This document shows positions 22,704 to 29,855 of a stretch of 33,550 bases of DNA, one piece after another. The stretch is from Thermoplasmata archaeon. GTDB taxonomy: Archaea > Thermoplasmatota > Thermoplasmata > Lutacidiplasmatales > UBA184. The position numbers and the translations under genes are program-made. Below the pieces are notes generated by a model. It saw nothing but the letters and a program-made list of their open reading frames with translations, was not told where the DNA came from and ran no database searches. Position 1 is the stretch's first letter. The number at the start of each line of letters is the position of its first letter. The stretch is taken from positions 1 through 33,550 of the forward strand of contig JAKIVU010000011.1 in NCBI GenBank assembly GCA_022750375.1, written 5' to 3'.

Positions 22704-24422
22704 TCAGTACGTCGACCGTTCCCGATAGCTGCCGTACACGTCCTGGAAGGCGCGGACGATCTCGCCGAGCGTCGCGTCCGCCCGGAGCGCGTCGAGCACC
22801 GCGGGCATGGTGTTCTCGTCGTCCGTCCCCGCGACCGTCCTCAGCCGGTCGAGCGCGGCTTCGTACCGCGACCGATTCCGTCGAGCGCGCAACGTGCGGA
22901 GCCGGGCGGACTGGCGACGACGCGCCTCTTCCGTGATCTTGAGCCGCGGGACCTTGATCGGCGCATCGACGGTGTAGGCGTTCACGCCGACGACCTTCTC
23001 CGCGCCCGATTCCACGGAGCGCTGGTAGCGGAACGACGCCTCCTGGATCTCGCGCTGGAAGAATCCGCGCTCGATCGCCGGGACGACGCCACCGAGCGCG
23101 TCGATCCGGTCGAAATATTTCTGCGCCTCCTCCTCCATCGTGTCGGTCAGCCACTCGACGTAGTAGCTGCCCGCGAACGGGTCGACCGACTCCGTCACGC
23201 CCGACTCGGAGGCGAGGATCTGCTGCGTGCGGAGGGCGATCCGTACCGCGTCCTCGCTCGGAAGCTGGAGGGCCTCGTCGTAGGAGTTCGTGTGCAGCGA
23301 TTGCGTTCCTCCGAGGACCCCTGCGAGCGCCTGGACCGTCGTCCGGACGATGTTCAGCTCGGGTTGCTGCGCGGTGCAGGAGCAACCGGCCGTTTGGGTG
23401 TGGAACCGCAGCCACATCGAACGTTCTTTCGTGGCGTGGAACTCGTCGCGCATCACCCGCGCCCACAGGCGCCGGGCCGCCCGGAACTTCCCGATCTCCT
23501 CGAAGAAGTCGTTGTGCGAGTTGAAGAAGAACGAGAGGCGGGGGGCGAACTCGTCGACGTCGAGCCCCCGCCGGATCGCTTCCCCGACGTACGCCCGCCC
23601 GTCCGCGAGCGTGAACGCGAGCTCCTGCACCGCGGTCGAGCCGGCCTCCCGGATGTGATAGCCCGAGATCGATACCGGGTTCCACCGCGGGGTGTGGCGG
23701 GTGGCGTACTCGATCGTGTCCGTGACGAGCCGCAGGGCCGGCCGCGGCGGGTAGAGGAACTCCTTCTGGGCGATGTACTCCTTGAGAATGTCGTTCTGGG
23801 TCGTTCCCCCGAGCCGGTCCGGGGAGATTCCGGACGCCTCGCCCGCGAGGAGATACATTCCCCAGACGATGTTCGCGGGGCCGTTGATCGTCATGCTCGT
23901 CGTGACCTCGGCGAGCGGGATGCCGTGCAAGAGGCGTCGCATGTCGGCGAGGGAGCCGACGTTGACGCCGCACTTCCCGACCTCGCCGAGCGACTCCGGG
24001 TCGTCGGCATCGATGCCGTAGAGCGTCGGGTCGTCGAACGCGATGGAGAGGCCAGACTCCCCGTGCTTCAAGAGGTAGTGAAAGCGGCGGTTCGTGTCCT
24101 CGGGCGAGCCGAATCCGGAGAACATCCGCATCGACCAGACCCGGCCGCGGTATCCCGTCGGATGGATCCCGCGGGTGAACGGCGGCTGGCCGGGGTAGCC
24201 GATCCCCTCCGGCCCGGAGTGAGGAGAGCGGGGAGTGTAGAGCCGGTCGACAGGGATCCCGCCGAGCGTCGCGAACCGTTCCTTCCGCTCCGGACCCTTG
24301 GCGAGCGCCGGGTTCGCGACCTCGGCCTCCCAACGGCGTTGCCGCTCCACCACGGGGTCTTCGGACGCAGCGCGTGCGACCCGCGACCCGGACGGAGCGG
24401 AGGTCGCCCGACCCGCGGACAT
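22704..24422 (-). CDS. B12-dependent acyl-CoA mutase large subunit, isobutyryl-CoA mutase-like
   Basis: This 572-residue TIM-barrel large chain lacks the C-terminal B12-binding domain, so it must pair with a separate small subunit that is not in the window. Family motifs include 'SGLSIAFD', 'TQNDILKEY', 'SISGYHIREAG' (His256 is the active-site histidine) and 'GGTQSLHTN'. In methylmalonyl-CoA mutase, Tyr89 and Arg207 (Propionibacterium numbering) hold the substrate carboxylate. The aligned positions here are Phe101 (RVWSMRMF) and Gln219 (EYIAQKE), the pair found in isobutyryl-CoA mutase. Length also matches the isobutyryl enzyme's large subunit (about 566). A generic 'methylmalonyl-CoA mutase' label is therefore doubtful. 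It probably heads a mutase-folC-nth transcript from a TATA-like box 24-33 bases before ATG 24422. Confidence 0.92.
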   Translation of the reverse strand: MSAGRATSAPSGSRVARAASEDPVVERQRRWEAEVANPALAKGPERKERFATLGGIPVDRLYTPRSPHSGPEGIGYPGQPPFTRGIHPTGYRGRVWSMRMFSGFGSPEDTNRRFHYLLKHGESGLSIAFDDPTLYGIDADDPESLGEVGKCGVNVGSLADMRRLLHGIPLAEVTTSMTINGPANIVWGMYLLAGEASGISPDRLGGTTQNDILKEYIAQKEFLYPPRPALRLVTDTIEYATRHTPRWNPVSISGYHIREAGSTAVQELAFTLADGRAYVGEAIRRGLDVDEFAPRLSFFFNSHNDFFEEIGKFRAARRLWARVMRDEFHATKERSMWLRFHTQTAGCSCTAQQPELNIVRTTVQALAGVLGGTQSLHTNSYDEALQLPSEDAVRIALRTQQILASESGVTESVDPFAGSYYVEWLTDTMEEEAQKYFDRIDALGGVVPAIERGFFQREIQEASFRYQRSVESGAEKVVGVNAYTVDAPIKVPRLKITEEARRRQSARLRTLRARRNRSRYEAALDRLRTVAGTDDENTMPAVLDALRADATLGEIVRAFQDVYGSYRERSTY

Positions 24423-24445
24423 CGCGGAGAGAGAAGCGTCGTCGC

Positions 24446-24455
24446 GGATAAGTCC
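24446..24455 (-). promoter_or_regulatory. TATA-like box for the acyl-CoA mutase gene
   Basis: GGACTTATCC on the minus strand is 24-33 bases before the ATG, in the 40-base gap after the methyltransferase gene. The spacing fits a leaderless transcript. Confidence 0.5.
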
Positions 24456-24462
24456 GGGGGCG

Positions 24463-25263
24463 CTACGGGCGGGCGCGGGCTCGGCGAGGCGTCACCGCGG
24501 GCGCCCGGTCCGGCGCCCGAAGCCCGACGAGATCGGTCCGGCCCCGCGGGAACCACGGCACGCCGAGGCGTTTCGCAAAGCGAGGGAACGACGCCCCGGT
24601 CCAAATCGTGTTGTCGGCCAGCACGACCGCGCCCGGCGTGAGCTTGGGCTGGATGGTGGTGAGCTCGAACGTGAGGTGGGCCGGCGTGTGGAGATCGTCG
24701 TGCAGAAAGACGTCGACCGAGGGGAGTTCGTCCACGAGCATCGGGAGAAGCTCCTGACTGCGGCCGATGCGCAGGTCCCAACCGGCCTTGAGCCGGTCAG
24801 GGATCGCCCAGCCGCTGGACCGACACGGGGGGACCGACACCGGGGACTCCTCGGGTCCGAGCATCGGGCCGCGCTGGAACGTGGGCCAATCGACGGAGTG
24901 GAGCCGTCCGTGACGATTTCGCGCGAGCGCGAGAAGGAAGTGGGCCGAGGAGACCCCGCTGCTGACGCCCGCCTCGACCACGTGATCGGGTCGACGGAGG
25001 CGAACGAGGGCGTACAGCTCGAACGGGGCACGGATCTGAGCGTAGCCGGGGCGGCCGGCGGAGAGATGTGCCTCCCGAATCTCTCGCTCGACCTCTACGA
25101 GGTCGTCGACCTCCGCCAGCGTCTCCTCCACCTCGGATCGGCTCGCGCCGGTCAGCTGGGTGAGCCAACGAACCTGTGGCACGGCGCGAAGATCGCCGAG
25201 CGCCCGGAACGCCTTCCCGGGCTTCTTCGAGGCACGACGAGGACGATTCGACCGTGGGCTCAT
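24463..25263 (-). CDS. Class I SAM-dependent methyltransferase-like protein
   Basis: This 266-residue protein has a Rossmann-type methyltransferase core. The SAM-binding loop is 'VEAGVSSGVSS' (about 96-106), with an acidic strand end 'HSVDW' (122-126). 'DVFLHDDLHTPAHLTFEL' (from about 184) and 'PGAVVLADNTIW' match the class I group often labelled Methyltransf_24 or O-methyltransferase. An N-terminal basic region (first 20 residues) and a helical segment of about 50 residues precede the core. The substrate cannot be deduced. ATG at 25263 overlaps the dph6 stop (ATGA), so it is the last gene of a purS-purL-dph6 operon. Confidence 0.8.
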   Translation of the reverse strand: MSPRSNRPRRASKKPGKAFRALGDLRAVPQVRWLTQLTGASRSEVEETLAEVDDLVEVEREIREAHLSAGRPGYAQIRAPFELYALVRLRRPDHVVEAGVSSGVSSAHFLLALARNRHGRLHSVDWPTFQRGPMLGPEESPVSVPPCRSSGWAIPDRLKAGWDLRIGRSQELLPMLVDELPSVDVFLHDDLHTPAHLTFELTTIQPKLTPGAVVLADNTIWTGASFPRFAKRLGVPWFPRGRTDLVGLRAPDRAPAVTPRRARARP

Positions 25264-25961
25264 CCCGCGACCCCCTTGCCTGCGATCGGTTTTGGAACGA
25301 GCTTCGCTGAGCGGACCACGAGGCGACTCGACGACGGCCCGACCACGCGCTCGACCTCGTCGAGCTCGATCCGAGAGCGGAAGAACGGGGCGTCGACCAC
25401 CAGGGTCTCGTACTCCCCGCCTTCGCCCGCGACGTTCGTCCGGCGGACCGTCGCGCTCCGTCGTTCGAGCTCGGACAGCAGGTCGGAGTCGAGGCGCCGC
25501 CCGAGGAGTTCCGGTCCGAACGACTCGGCCGCCAGATGAACGAGCCGAATGTCGAGCCCCGCGGCGATCTCTTCCCGGACGACGCGCCCGGGCTCCTTGC
25601 GCCAGAGGGGTGTGTAGACCGGCCGACCGACGCGGGCGGCGACCGAGAGCAATCGCGACCACTGATACGACGACTGGATCGCTCCTGCGACTACCCACCC
25701 CGCACCGCCCGAGAGCGCGCGCTCGAGGCCGGCGAGCTCCGACGTCTCGTCCCGCCCCTCGACCTCCACGGAGCGGTACGACTTCCCCCACGCTTCGGCC
25801 TGCAAGGCGACCAACGAAAGGTTCGGCGTGTGAAACATCATCGACTCGGGGTCTTCAGGACGGAGGACGACCAGTTCATCGACGGTCCGTCCCTGAGTGT
25901 CGGCGAGGTACGCAGAGTAGACCGAGTCTTTTCCACCCGAAACGAGCGCGGTGACCGTCAT
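25260..25961 (-). CDS. dph6: Diphthine-ammonia ligase (Dph6-type ATP pyrophosphatase)
   Basis: This 233-residue protein has the PP-loop SGGKDS at residues 8-13 and the signature 'GEGGEYETLVVDAPFF', diagnostic of the DUF71/Dph6 family that converts diphthine on elongation factor 2 to diphthamide using ATP and ammonia. 'VVAGAIQSSYQWSR' is the conserved middle segment. Length is typical for archaeal members. ATG at 25961 is nine bases from the purL stop, and the gene overlaps the methyltransferase gene by four. Other diphthamide genes are not in the window. Some archaeal members of this family may act on other substrates, but the motif match is strong. Confidence 0.92.
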   Translation of the reverse strand: MTVTALVSGGKDSVYSAYLADTQGRTVDELVVLRPEDPESMMFHTPNLSLVALQAEAWGKSYRSVEVEGRDETSELAGLERALSGGAGWVVAGAIQSSYQWSRLLSVAARVGRPVYTPLWRKEPGRVVREEIAAGLDIRLVHLAAESFGPELLGRRLDSDLLSELERRSATVRRTNVAGEGGEYETLVVDAPFFRSRIELDEVERVVGPSSSRLVVRSAKLVPKPIAGKGVAG

Positions 25962-25970
25962 CCGTTTCCT

Positions 25971-28301
25971 CTATGGGAGCCCCAACCCGCCGCGCCACTG
26001 GTCGTAGAGAGTCCGGAGGTCGATGCGTGCGAGGGATGTCGTTCCCCACCGGAACGAGCCGCCGTCGTTGGTGACCGCGCCGATCCGAACGTGCGGGAGT
26101 CGGCCCAGCAGGCGATGGAACCGCGTCTCCTGCGAGCGAGGCACCTCGACAACGAACCGAGAGCCGCCCTCGGCGACGAGGGCGGTTCCCGCGGTGTCCA
26201 AGCCGACCAACGCGAGGTCGACATCGAACCCGAGCCGACCGCCGAACGCCATCTCTGGGAGCGTGACGGCGAGTCCTCCATCGGAGACGTCGTGGGCCGC
26301 GGCCACCGTGCCTTTCTCCATCGCGTCGAGGAGTCGCTCCCCGAGCCGTCGTAACCCGGTCGGATTGGAGCGAGGCAGCGAGAGTCCCGTCAGCGAACGC
26401 CGGCGAGCCCATAGTGACCCCCCCAGGTCCGGCCACGACGCGCCCAGAAGATAGAGGGCGTCCCCCTCGGTCTTCAGGTCGGAAGTGGAGGCGAACTGGA
26501 GGTCTCTCACGATCCCCGTGGCCATCAGGACCGGTGTCGGCGGGATCCCGGAGCCCAGCCCGCCGTTGTAGAAGCTCACGTTGCCCGAGGGCACCGCGAA
26601 TCCGAGTGCTCGCGCCCCGTCGGCGAGACCCTGGGTGACCGCCGCGAAATCCGCGAGGACCTCGGGATCCTCCGGATTGCCGAAGTTCAGACAGTTCGTG
26701 AACGCGTCCGGCCGCGCCCCCACGGCGTAGAGGTTTCGTGCGGCCTCCTCGACGACCCACGTCGCGCCCCCTCGCGGCTCCTCTCGGCACGCCCACGGTT
26801 GGGCGGCGGTCGCGATGGCGAGTCCCCGACGGCTCTCGGGTCGCGGCTGGATCACCGCGGAGTCGCCGTGGGACGGTGAGGCCATCCGACCGTGCAGCGG
26901 CTTCACGACGGTTCGTCCCTGGACTTCGTGGTCGTAGAGGCGGATGACCGGTTCCCGCGAGACCGAATCGGGGGCGAGCACCATTTCGTTGACGAGGCCG
27001 GCCACGTTGTCCGACGGCACCCGTGGAGTCGGGTGGGACGGGCGGCGACGGGTACGGGTCGGGCGATGCAGCGGCGTCGGGGCGACCCGGAAACCGAGCC
27101 GAAGCCGCGCCGCGGGCATCCCGTTCCACTCGATCGTCTCGAACGGAGGGGCCGTCACCTCTCCGAGATCCGTGACCGGGACGTCGTAACGACGGAAGAT
27201 CTCCGTCAACGTCGCGAGGTCCCGGGGTCGCACGTCGAGCACCATCCGCTCCTGCGACTCGGAGACCCAGACCTCCCACGGACTAAGTCCCTCCTCGCGC
27301 ATCGGGACCACGGCGAGGTCGAGTCGCATGCCGAACCCTCCGGCGTGCGCGAGTTCCCCTGCGGCGGAAGCGATCCCACCCCCGCCGAGGTCTTTCAACC
27401 CCTGGACGAGCCCGCGGTCGAACGCCTCGACACAGGCGTGCATCAGCGGTTCCTTCATGATCGGGTTGCCGAGCTGGACCGCCCCCCGCGATTCGGATTC
27501 GCTACGGTCCGTGAGCTCCTTCGAGGCGAACGCGACGCCCCCGATGCCGTCCCGGCCGGTGAGACCTCCGACGAGCACGAGCCGGTCCCCGACCGCGCGG
27601 GCGCGGTTCGGACGCAAGCGCGCCGTGGGCAAGAATCCCACGCAGCCGACATTCACGAGGGGATTGACGACGTACGCCGGGTCGAAGTAGATCCCCCCCG
27701 AGACCGTCGGCACCCCGACCCGGTTCCCGTAATCCCGGATTCCCGCGATCACTCCGGTGGCGAGGTAGCGAGGGCTCTTCGTTCCCTTCGGCAGCTGGTT
27801 CGCTGGGAGGTCGAGCGGCCCGAAGAACAACGGGTCGGTGAGCGCGATCGGTTTCGCCCCGACCGCGAGGACGTCGCGCAGGATGCCGCCGATGCCGGTC
27901 GCGGCGCCCCCGTACGGTTCCACCGCGGACGGATGGTTGTGGGACTCGATCCGGAGCGCGTAGGCGTAGCCGGGCTCGAATTTCATCACGCCCGCATCGC
28001 CCGTCCCGAGGACTCGGTTCGACGGACGAAGGCTCGAGAACGCCTTGCGCAGAAACGGCCGGGAGCTCTTGTAACTGCAGTGTTCGCTCCAGCTCTGCGC
28101 CAATCCGGCGAGCTCGACGTCGGTCGGGTCCCGGCGCTCGCGACGGAAATAGGCGCGGATCCTCCCCAACTCGCGCGCGTCGAACCCGAGGCCTCGATCG
28201 AGTGAGGTTCGTTCGAGCGTAGGCAGCGACACGTTGCGGAACGGCACCGACGTGACGCCGGCCGCCCAGACGGGCGAACGGGTCGCTCGGGAAGCGGTCA
28301 T
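25971..28301 (-). CDS. purL: Phosphoribosylformylglycinamidine synthase subunit PurL
   Basis: This 776-residue ATP-dependent subunit converts FGAR to FGAM in purine synthesis, with PurS and a glutaminase PurQ. The hallmark WSEHCSYKSS lies near residue 70, followed by 'ESHNHPSAVEPYGGAATG' (ATP/Mg site), 'DLGGGGIASAAGELA' and 'DVSDGGLAVTLPEMAFGG' in the second half. An N-terminal extension of about 30 residues before the usual start is present; no better start is evident. It begins four bases after purS and ends nine bases before dph6. PurQ is not adjacent, so the complex is completed from elsewhere. Confidence 0.96.
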   Translation of the reverse strand: MTASRATRSPVWAAGVTSVPFRNVSLPTLERTSLDRGLGFDARELGRIRAYFRRERRDPTDVELAGLAQSWSEHCSYKSSRPFLRKAFSSLRPSNRVLGTGDAGVMKFEPGYAYALRIESHNHPSAVEPYGGAATGIGGILRDVLAVGAKPIALTDPLFFGPLDLPANQLPKGTKSPRYLATGVIAGIRDYGNRVGVPTVSGGIYFDPAYVVNPLVNVGCVGFLPTARLRPNRARAVGDRLVLVGGLTGRDGIGGVAFASKELTDRSESESRGAVQLGNPIMKEPLMHACVEAFDRGLVQGLKDLGGGGIASAAGELAHAGGFGMRLDLAVVPMREEGLSPWEVWVSESQERMVLDVRPRDLATLTEIFRRYDVPVTDLGEVTAPPFETIEWNGMPAARLRLGFRVAPTPLHRPTRTRRRPSHPTPRVPSDNVAGLVNEMVLAPDSVSREPVIRLYDHEVQGRTVVKPLHGRMASPSHGDSAVIQPRPESRRGLAIATAAQPWACREEPRGGATWVVEEAARNLYAVGARPDAFTNCLNFGNPEDPEVLADFAAVTQGLADGARALGFAVPSGNVSFYNGGLGSGIPPTPVLMATGIVRDLQFASTSDLKTEGDALYLLGASWPDLGGSLWARRRSLTGLSLPRSNPTGLRRLGERLLDAMEKGTVAAAHDVSDGGLAVTLPEMAFGGRLGFDVDLALVGLDTAGTALVAEGGSRFVVEVPRSQETRFHRLLGRLPHVRIGAVTNDGGSFRWGTTSLARIDLRTLYDQWRGGLGLP

Positions 28302-28305
28302 GCGT

Positions 28306-28572
28306 CTAACCGGAACGGGAGCGGATCGTGACCCGGTGGATTACCGGGTTCGCCAGGAGGCGGTCGGCGGCCTCCTCGGCGCGTCGGCGGGCTTCGGCGG
28401 GGGTAGCGTCGACGAACTCCAGGTCGTAGATTCGGGCCGTGGTCACGTGCCGGACGCCCACGATCCCGAGCAGACCCAGGGACTTTTCGACGTTCTCCCC
28501 TTCCGCGTCGAGGACCCCCGGCTTTAGCTCGACACGCACCTCGATCCGCACCGAACCGGAGGAACGGTCCAC
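28306..28572 (-). CDS. purS: Phosphoribosylformylglycinamidine synthase subunit PurS
   Basis: This 88-residue structural subunit bridges PurL and PurQ in the split FGAM synthase. The pattern 'VELKPGVLDAEGENVEKSLGLLG' followed by 'VRHVTTARIYDLEF' and 'ADRLLANPVIHRVTI' is typical of PurS. The start is GTG at 28572, with a TATA-like patch 25-35 bases upstream. It is the first gene of the purS-purL-dph6-methyltransferase operon. Confidence 0.95.
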   Translation of the reverse strand: MDRSSGSVRIEVRVELKPGVLDAEGENVEKSLGLLGIVGVRHVTTARIYDLEFVDATPAEARRRAEEAADRLLANPVIHRVTIRSRSG

Positions 28573-28596
28573 GTTTTCCTGCCTCGTCGTTCGTGA

Positions 28597-28607
28597 CCAA
28601 AACTAAC
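28597..28607 (-). promoter_or_regulatory. TATA-like box for the purS operon
   Basis: GTTAGTTTTGG on the minus strand is 25-35 bases before the GTG of purS. A further AT-rich GTTATC just upstream could be part of the same element. It sits in the 200-base divergent region shared with the small protein at 28775. Confidence 0.5.
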
Positions 28608-28722
28608 AGATAACTCTGAGCCCGTGGCGAGCCAGGGAAAGTAAAAGTCGCTTGTCCCGGGAGCAGCGCGGCGGGGCACCCACGCTGGCCCGGAGGGAGG
28701 ATTTTACAGTTGTTTAGTTAAT

Positions 28723-28730
28723 CATTTATA
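28723..28730 (+). promoter_or_regulatory. TATA box for the plus-strand genes from 28775
   Basis: CATTTATA, within a 25-base AT-rich stretch (28701-28731), is the second-best TATA match in the window. It lies 45-52 bases before the ATG at 28775, predicting a short leader of about 20 bases. Confidence 0.6.
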
Positions 28731-28774
28731 GGGGGACTTTTTCGGGCGGTCGGCGCGGTGGGGGCCGAGCCATC

Positions 28775-28948
28775 ATGGAGGAGTTCATCTGTAGCGTCGA
28801 GTTCCTCCGCGGACCGGCCGAATTGGTCGCCCGCGTGTCGAGCGAAGCCGGCGGCGTCCGAGAGTATCGGAGCCCGTCGGCAGGGTCTGTGATCGATCAG
28901 GTCATCAACGACCTCCAAGAGGAGTTCGAGTCCGCCCCGGTGGCGTAG
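28775..28948 (+). CDS. Small conserved-looking protein of unknown function (57 aa)
   Basis: The frame reads MEEFICSVEFLRGPAELVAR at its start and ends DLQEEFESAPVA before a TAG stop. The composition is balanced: an N-terminal strand-like segment, a middle 'REYRSPSAGSVIDQVINDL' that looks helical, and an acidic end. A clear TATA box lies upstream and the next genes run in the same direction, so it looks like a genuine first gene of the cluster. I do not recognise a named family. A frame on the opposite strand covers the same bases but has Arg/Asp-rich filler. The reading frame stays open past the TAG into the next gene. Confidence 0.65.
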   Translation: MEEFICSVEFLRGPAELVARVSSEAGGVREYRSPSAGSVIDQVINDLQEEFESAPVA

Positions 28949-29092
28949 AACGGGACGCGCACGGGGCATTCGCAGTCAAGGGTAAGGGTACCGCATCGAG
29001 GGGGGATCAGTACGGAAAAATCCACATCGTCCAAGCCGCCGGTCAGTCGCGCCGTCGAGAGCGCGTTCACGAAGGTATGGGGGGACGACCAC

Positions 29093-29353
29093 GTGGTCGC
29101 CCTCATTGCGCTCAAGGTGGAGACCGCCGAAGCCGACACCGTTGCGAGCGAGGTCGCGCGGTTCACCGAGGTCGAGGACGTCTTCCTCGTGACGGGCGAC
29201 ACGGATATCTTCCTCAAGGTGCGCTTCCCGCATTACGACGAACTGAAGGACTTCGTCCTGCACCGCCTCCCCTCGGTACGCGGGATCCGGGAGACGAAGA
29301 CGCTCCTCGTCGTGACCGCCTACAAGGAAGCCGGGGAGACGCGCCACGCATGA
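29093..29353 (+). CDS. Stand-alone Lrp/AsnC ligand-binding (RAM) domain protein
   Basis: This 86-residue protein matches the effector-binding domain of Lrp/AsnC regulators without a DNA-binding part: an initial strand 'VALIALKVE', helix, then 'VEDVFLVTGDTDIFLKV', 'YDELKDFVLHRL' and the closing 'GIRETKTLLVV'. Such proteins form dimers or octamers, bind amino acids and may tune full-length regulators. GTG at 29093 matches the usual start of the fold. The same frame is open upstream to 28949 but lacks ATG, GTG or TTG there. The 144 bases between the previous stop and this GTG show no other feature. It overlaps the UPF0147 gene by four bases (ATGA). Confidence 0.82.
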   Translation: MVALIALKVETAEADTVASEVARFTEVEDVFLVTGDTDIFLKVRFPHYDELKDFVLHRLPSVRGIRETKTLLVVTAYKEAGETRHA

Positions 29354-29667
29354 CGCCGTCCCCTCCCGCCGCTTCCGGCAGTAGCCCGGCCACGCCGATG
29401 CAGGCGACCGTCGGCGTCGAAGTCCCCGCCGTCCAGCGCGTCGTCGAATCGCTCGCCGAGCTCGCGGACGATTCCTCGGTGCCGCGCAACATCCGCCGCG
29501 GAGCCCAGTCGGCGCGCGACGCGCTCTCCAAACCGCGGGTCGCGCTCGACGTTCGGATCGCGAGCGCGGTCTACGTGCTCGACGACCTCGCGAACGACCC
29601 GAACATCCCGACGCACGGCCGCACCGCGATCTGGTCGATCATCTCGAACTTGGAGAGCATCCAGTGA
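29350..29667 (+). CDS. UPF0147 family protein
   Basis: This 105-residue helical protein is of the archaeal UPF0147 family. The conserved stretches 'LADDSSVPRNIRRGAQSARD', 'LDVRIASAVYVLDDLANDPN' and 'RTAIWSIISNLESI' cover most of the family domain (about 90 aa). The first 20 residues are Pro/Ser/Ala-rich and outside the domain; an internal ATG at 29398 is an alternative start, but the ATG at 29350 gives an ATGA overlap with the preceding gene. Function is unknown; wide archaeal conservation suggests a basic cellular role. A short palindrome and the tRNA promoter follow. Confidence 0.9.
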   Translation: MTPSPPAASGSSPATPMQATVGVEVPAVQRVVESLAELADDSSVPRNIRRGAQSARDALSKPRVALDVRIASAVYVLDDLANDPNIPTHGRTAIWSIISNLESIQ

Positions 29668-29673
29668 ACTCTC

Positions 29674-29688
29674 TCAGGGATACCCTGA
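29674..29688. repeat. 15-base palindrome before the tRNA-Lys gene
   Basis: TCAGGGATACCCTGA forms a 6-bp inverted repeat around ATA. It lies just after the UPF0147 stop and runs into the candidate TATA box of the tRNA gene, so it could be an operator or a transcript-end hairpin. Short palindromes can occur by chance. Confidence 0.35.
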
Positions 29689-29695
29689 AATACGT
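29685..29695 (+). promoter_or_regulatory. Candidate promoter of tRNA-Lys and the RNA polymerase genes
   Basis: CTGAAATACGT is the only AT-rich stretch upstream, 32-42 bases before the tRNA 5' end. No separate box is seen between the tRNA and rpoH, so it may drive both. Confidence 0.45.
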
Positions 29696-29747
29696 TGCTC
29701 TCGTCGCTCCGGGTCGGAACGGGAATGGGCCCGTAGCTCAGCTAGGT

Positions 29748-29778
29748 TGGTCGCGCGGAGCGCCCGCCGACCCTACAA
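29748..29778 (+). other. Predicted tRNA intron 1 (D-loop, about position 20/21)
   Basis: About 29-31 bases inserted after AGCTAGGT of the D-loop. It folds internally: GGTCG (29749-29753) with CGACC (29768-29772), and GCGG (29755-29758) with CCGC (29764-29767). Boundaries are uncertain by a few bases because no perfect bulge-helix-bulge is seen; TTG/CAA (29747-29749 with 29776-29778) could form a relaxed one. Confidence 0.75.
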
Positions 29779-29817
29779 AGAGCATCTGGCTTTTAACCAG
29801 TTGGTCGGGGGTTCGAA

Positions 29818-29855
29818 CGAGTCGCCCCGCGCGACGCGCGGAGTCGCTCCGAGCG
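29818..29855 (+). other. Predicted tRNA intron 2 (T-loop, about position 59/60)
   Basis: About 38 bases inserted after TTCGAA. It can form a 6-bp hairpin CCGCGC-GAC-GCGCGG (29827-29841), or two smaller hairpins (29821-29835 and 29839-29851). A near repeat GAGTCGC occurs at 29819-29825 and 29841-29847. The boundary may be one base later (TTCGAAC versus TTCGAAT in the spliced T-loop). Confidence 0.75.

Noticed and set aside
28599-28720. Inverted repeat between the AACTAAC and GTTTAGTT patches of the divergent promoter region
   Set aside because: Similarity is imperfect and explained by both being AT-rich promoter elements; too short and distant to claim.
28718-28969. Minus-strand 83-codon frame over the small gene at 28775
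   Set aside because: Arg/Asp-rich composition, includes the AT-rich promoter region, no recognisable motif; the plus-strand frame has a promoter and better composition.
28949-29092. Pyrrolysine-type decoding of the TAG at 28946
   Set aside because: No downstream structure or pyl gene is visible in the window, and open frames persist by chance here; kept only as a low-interest observation.
29757-29761. Alternative D-stem using the earlier GGAGC, giving one tRNA intron at about 25/26 instead of in the D-loop
   Set aside because: It would require an 18-base D-loop and duplicates GAGC; the later GAGC at 29780 gives a normal loop and joins the anticodon arm correctly.
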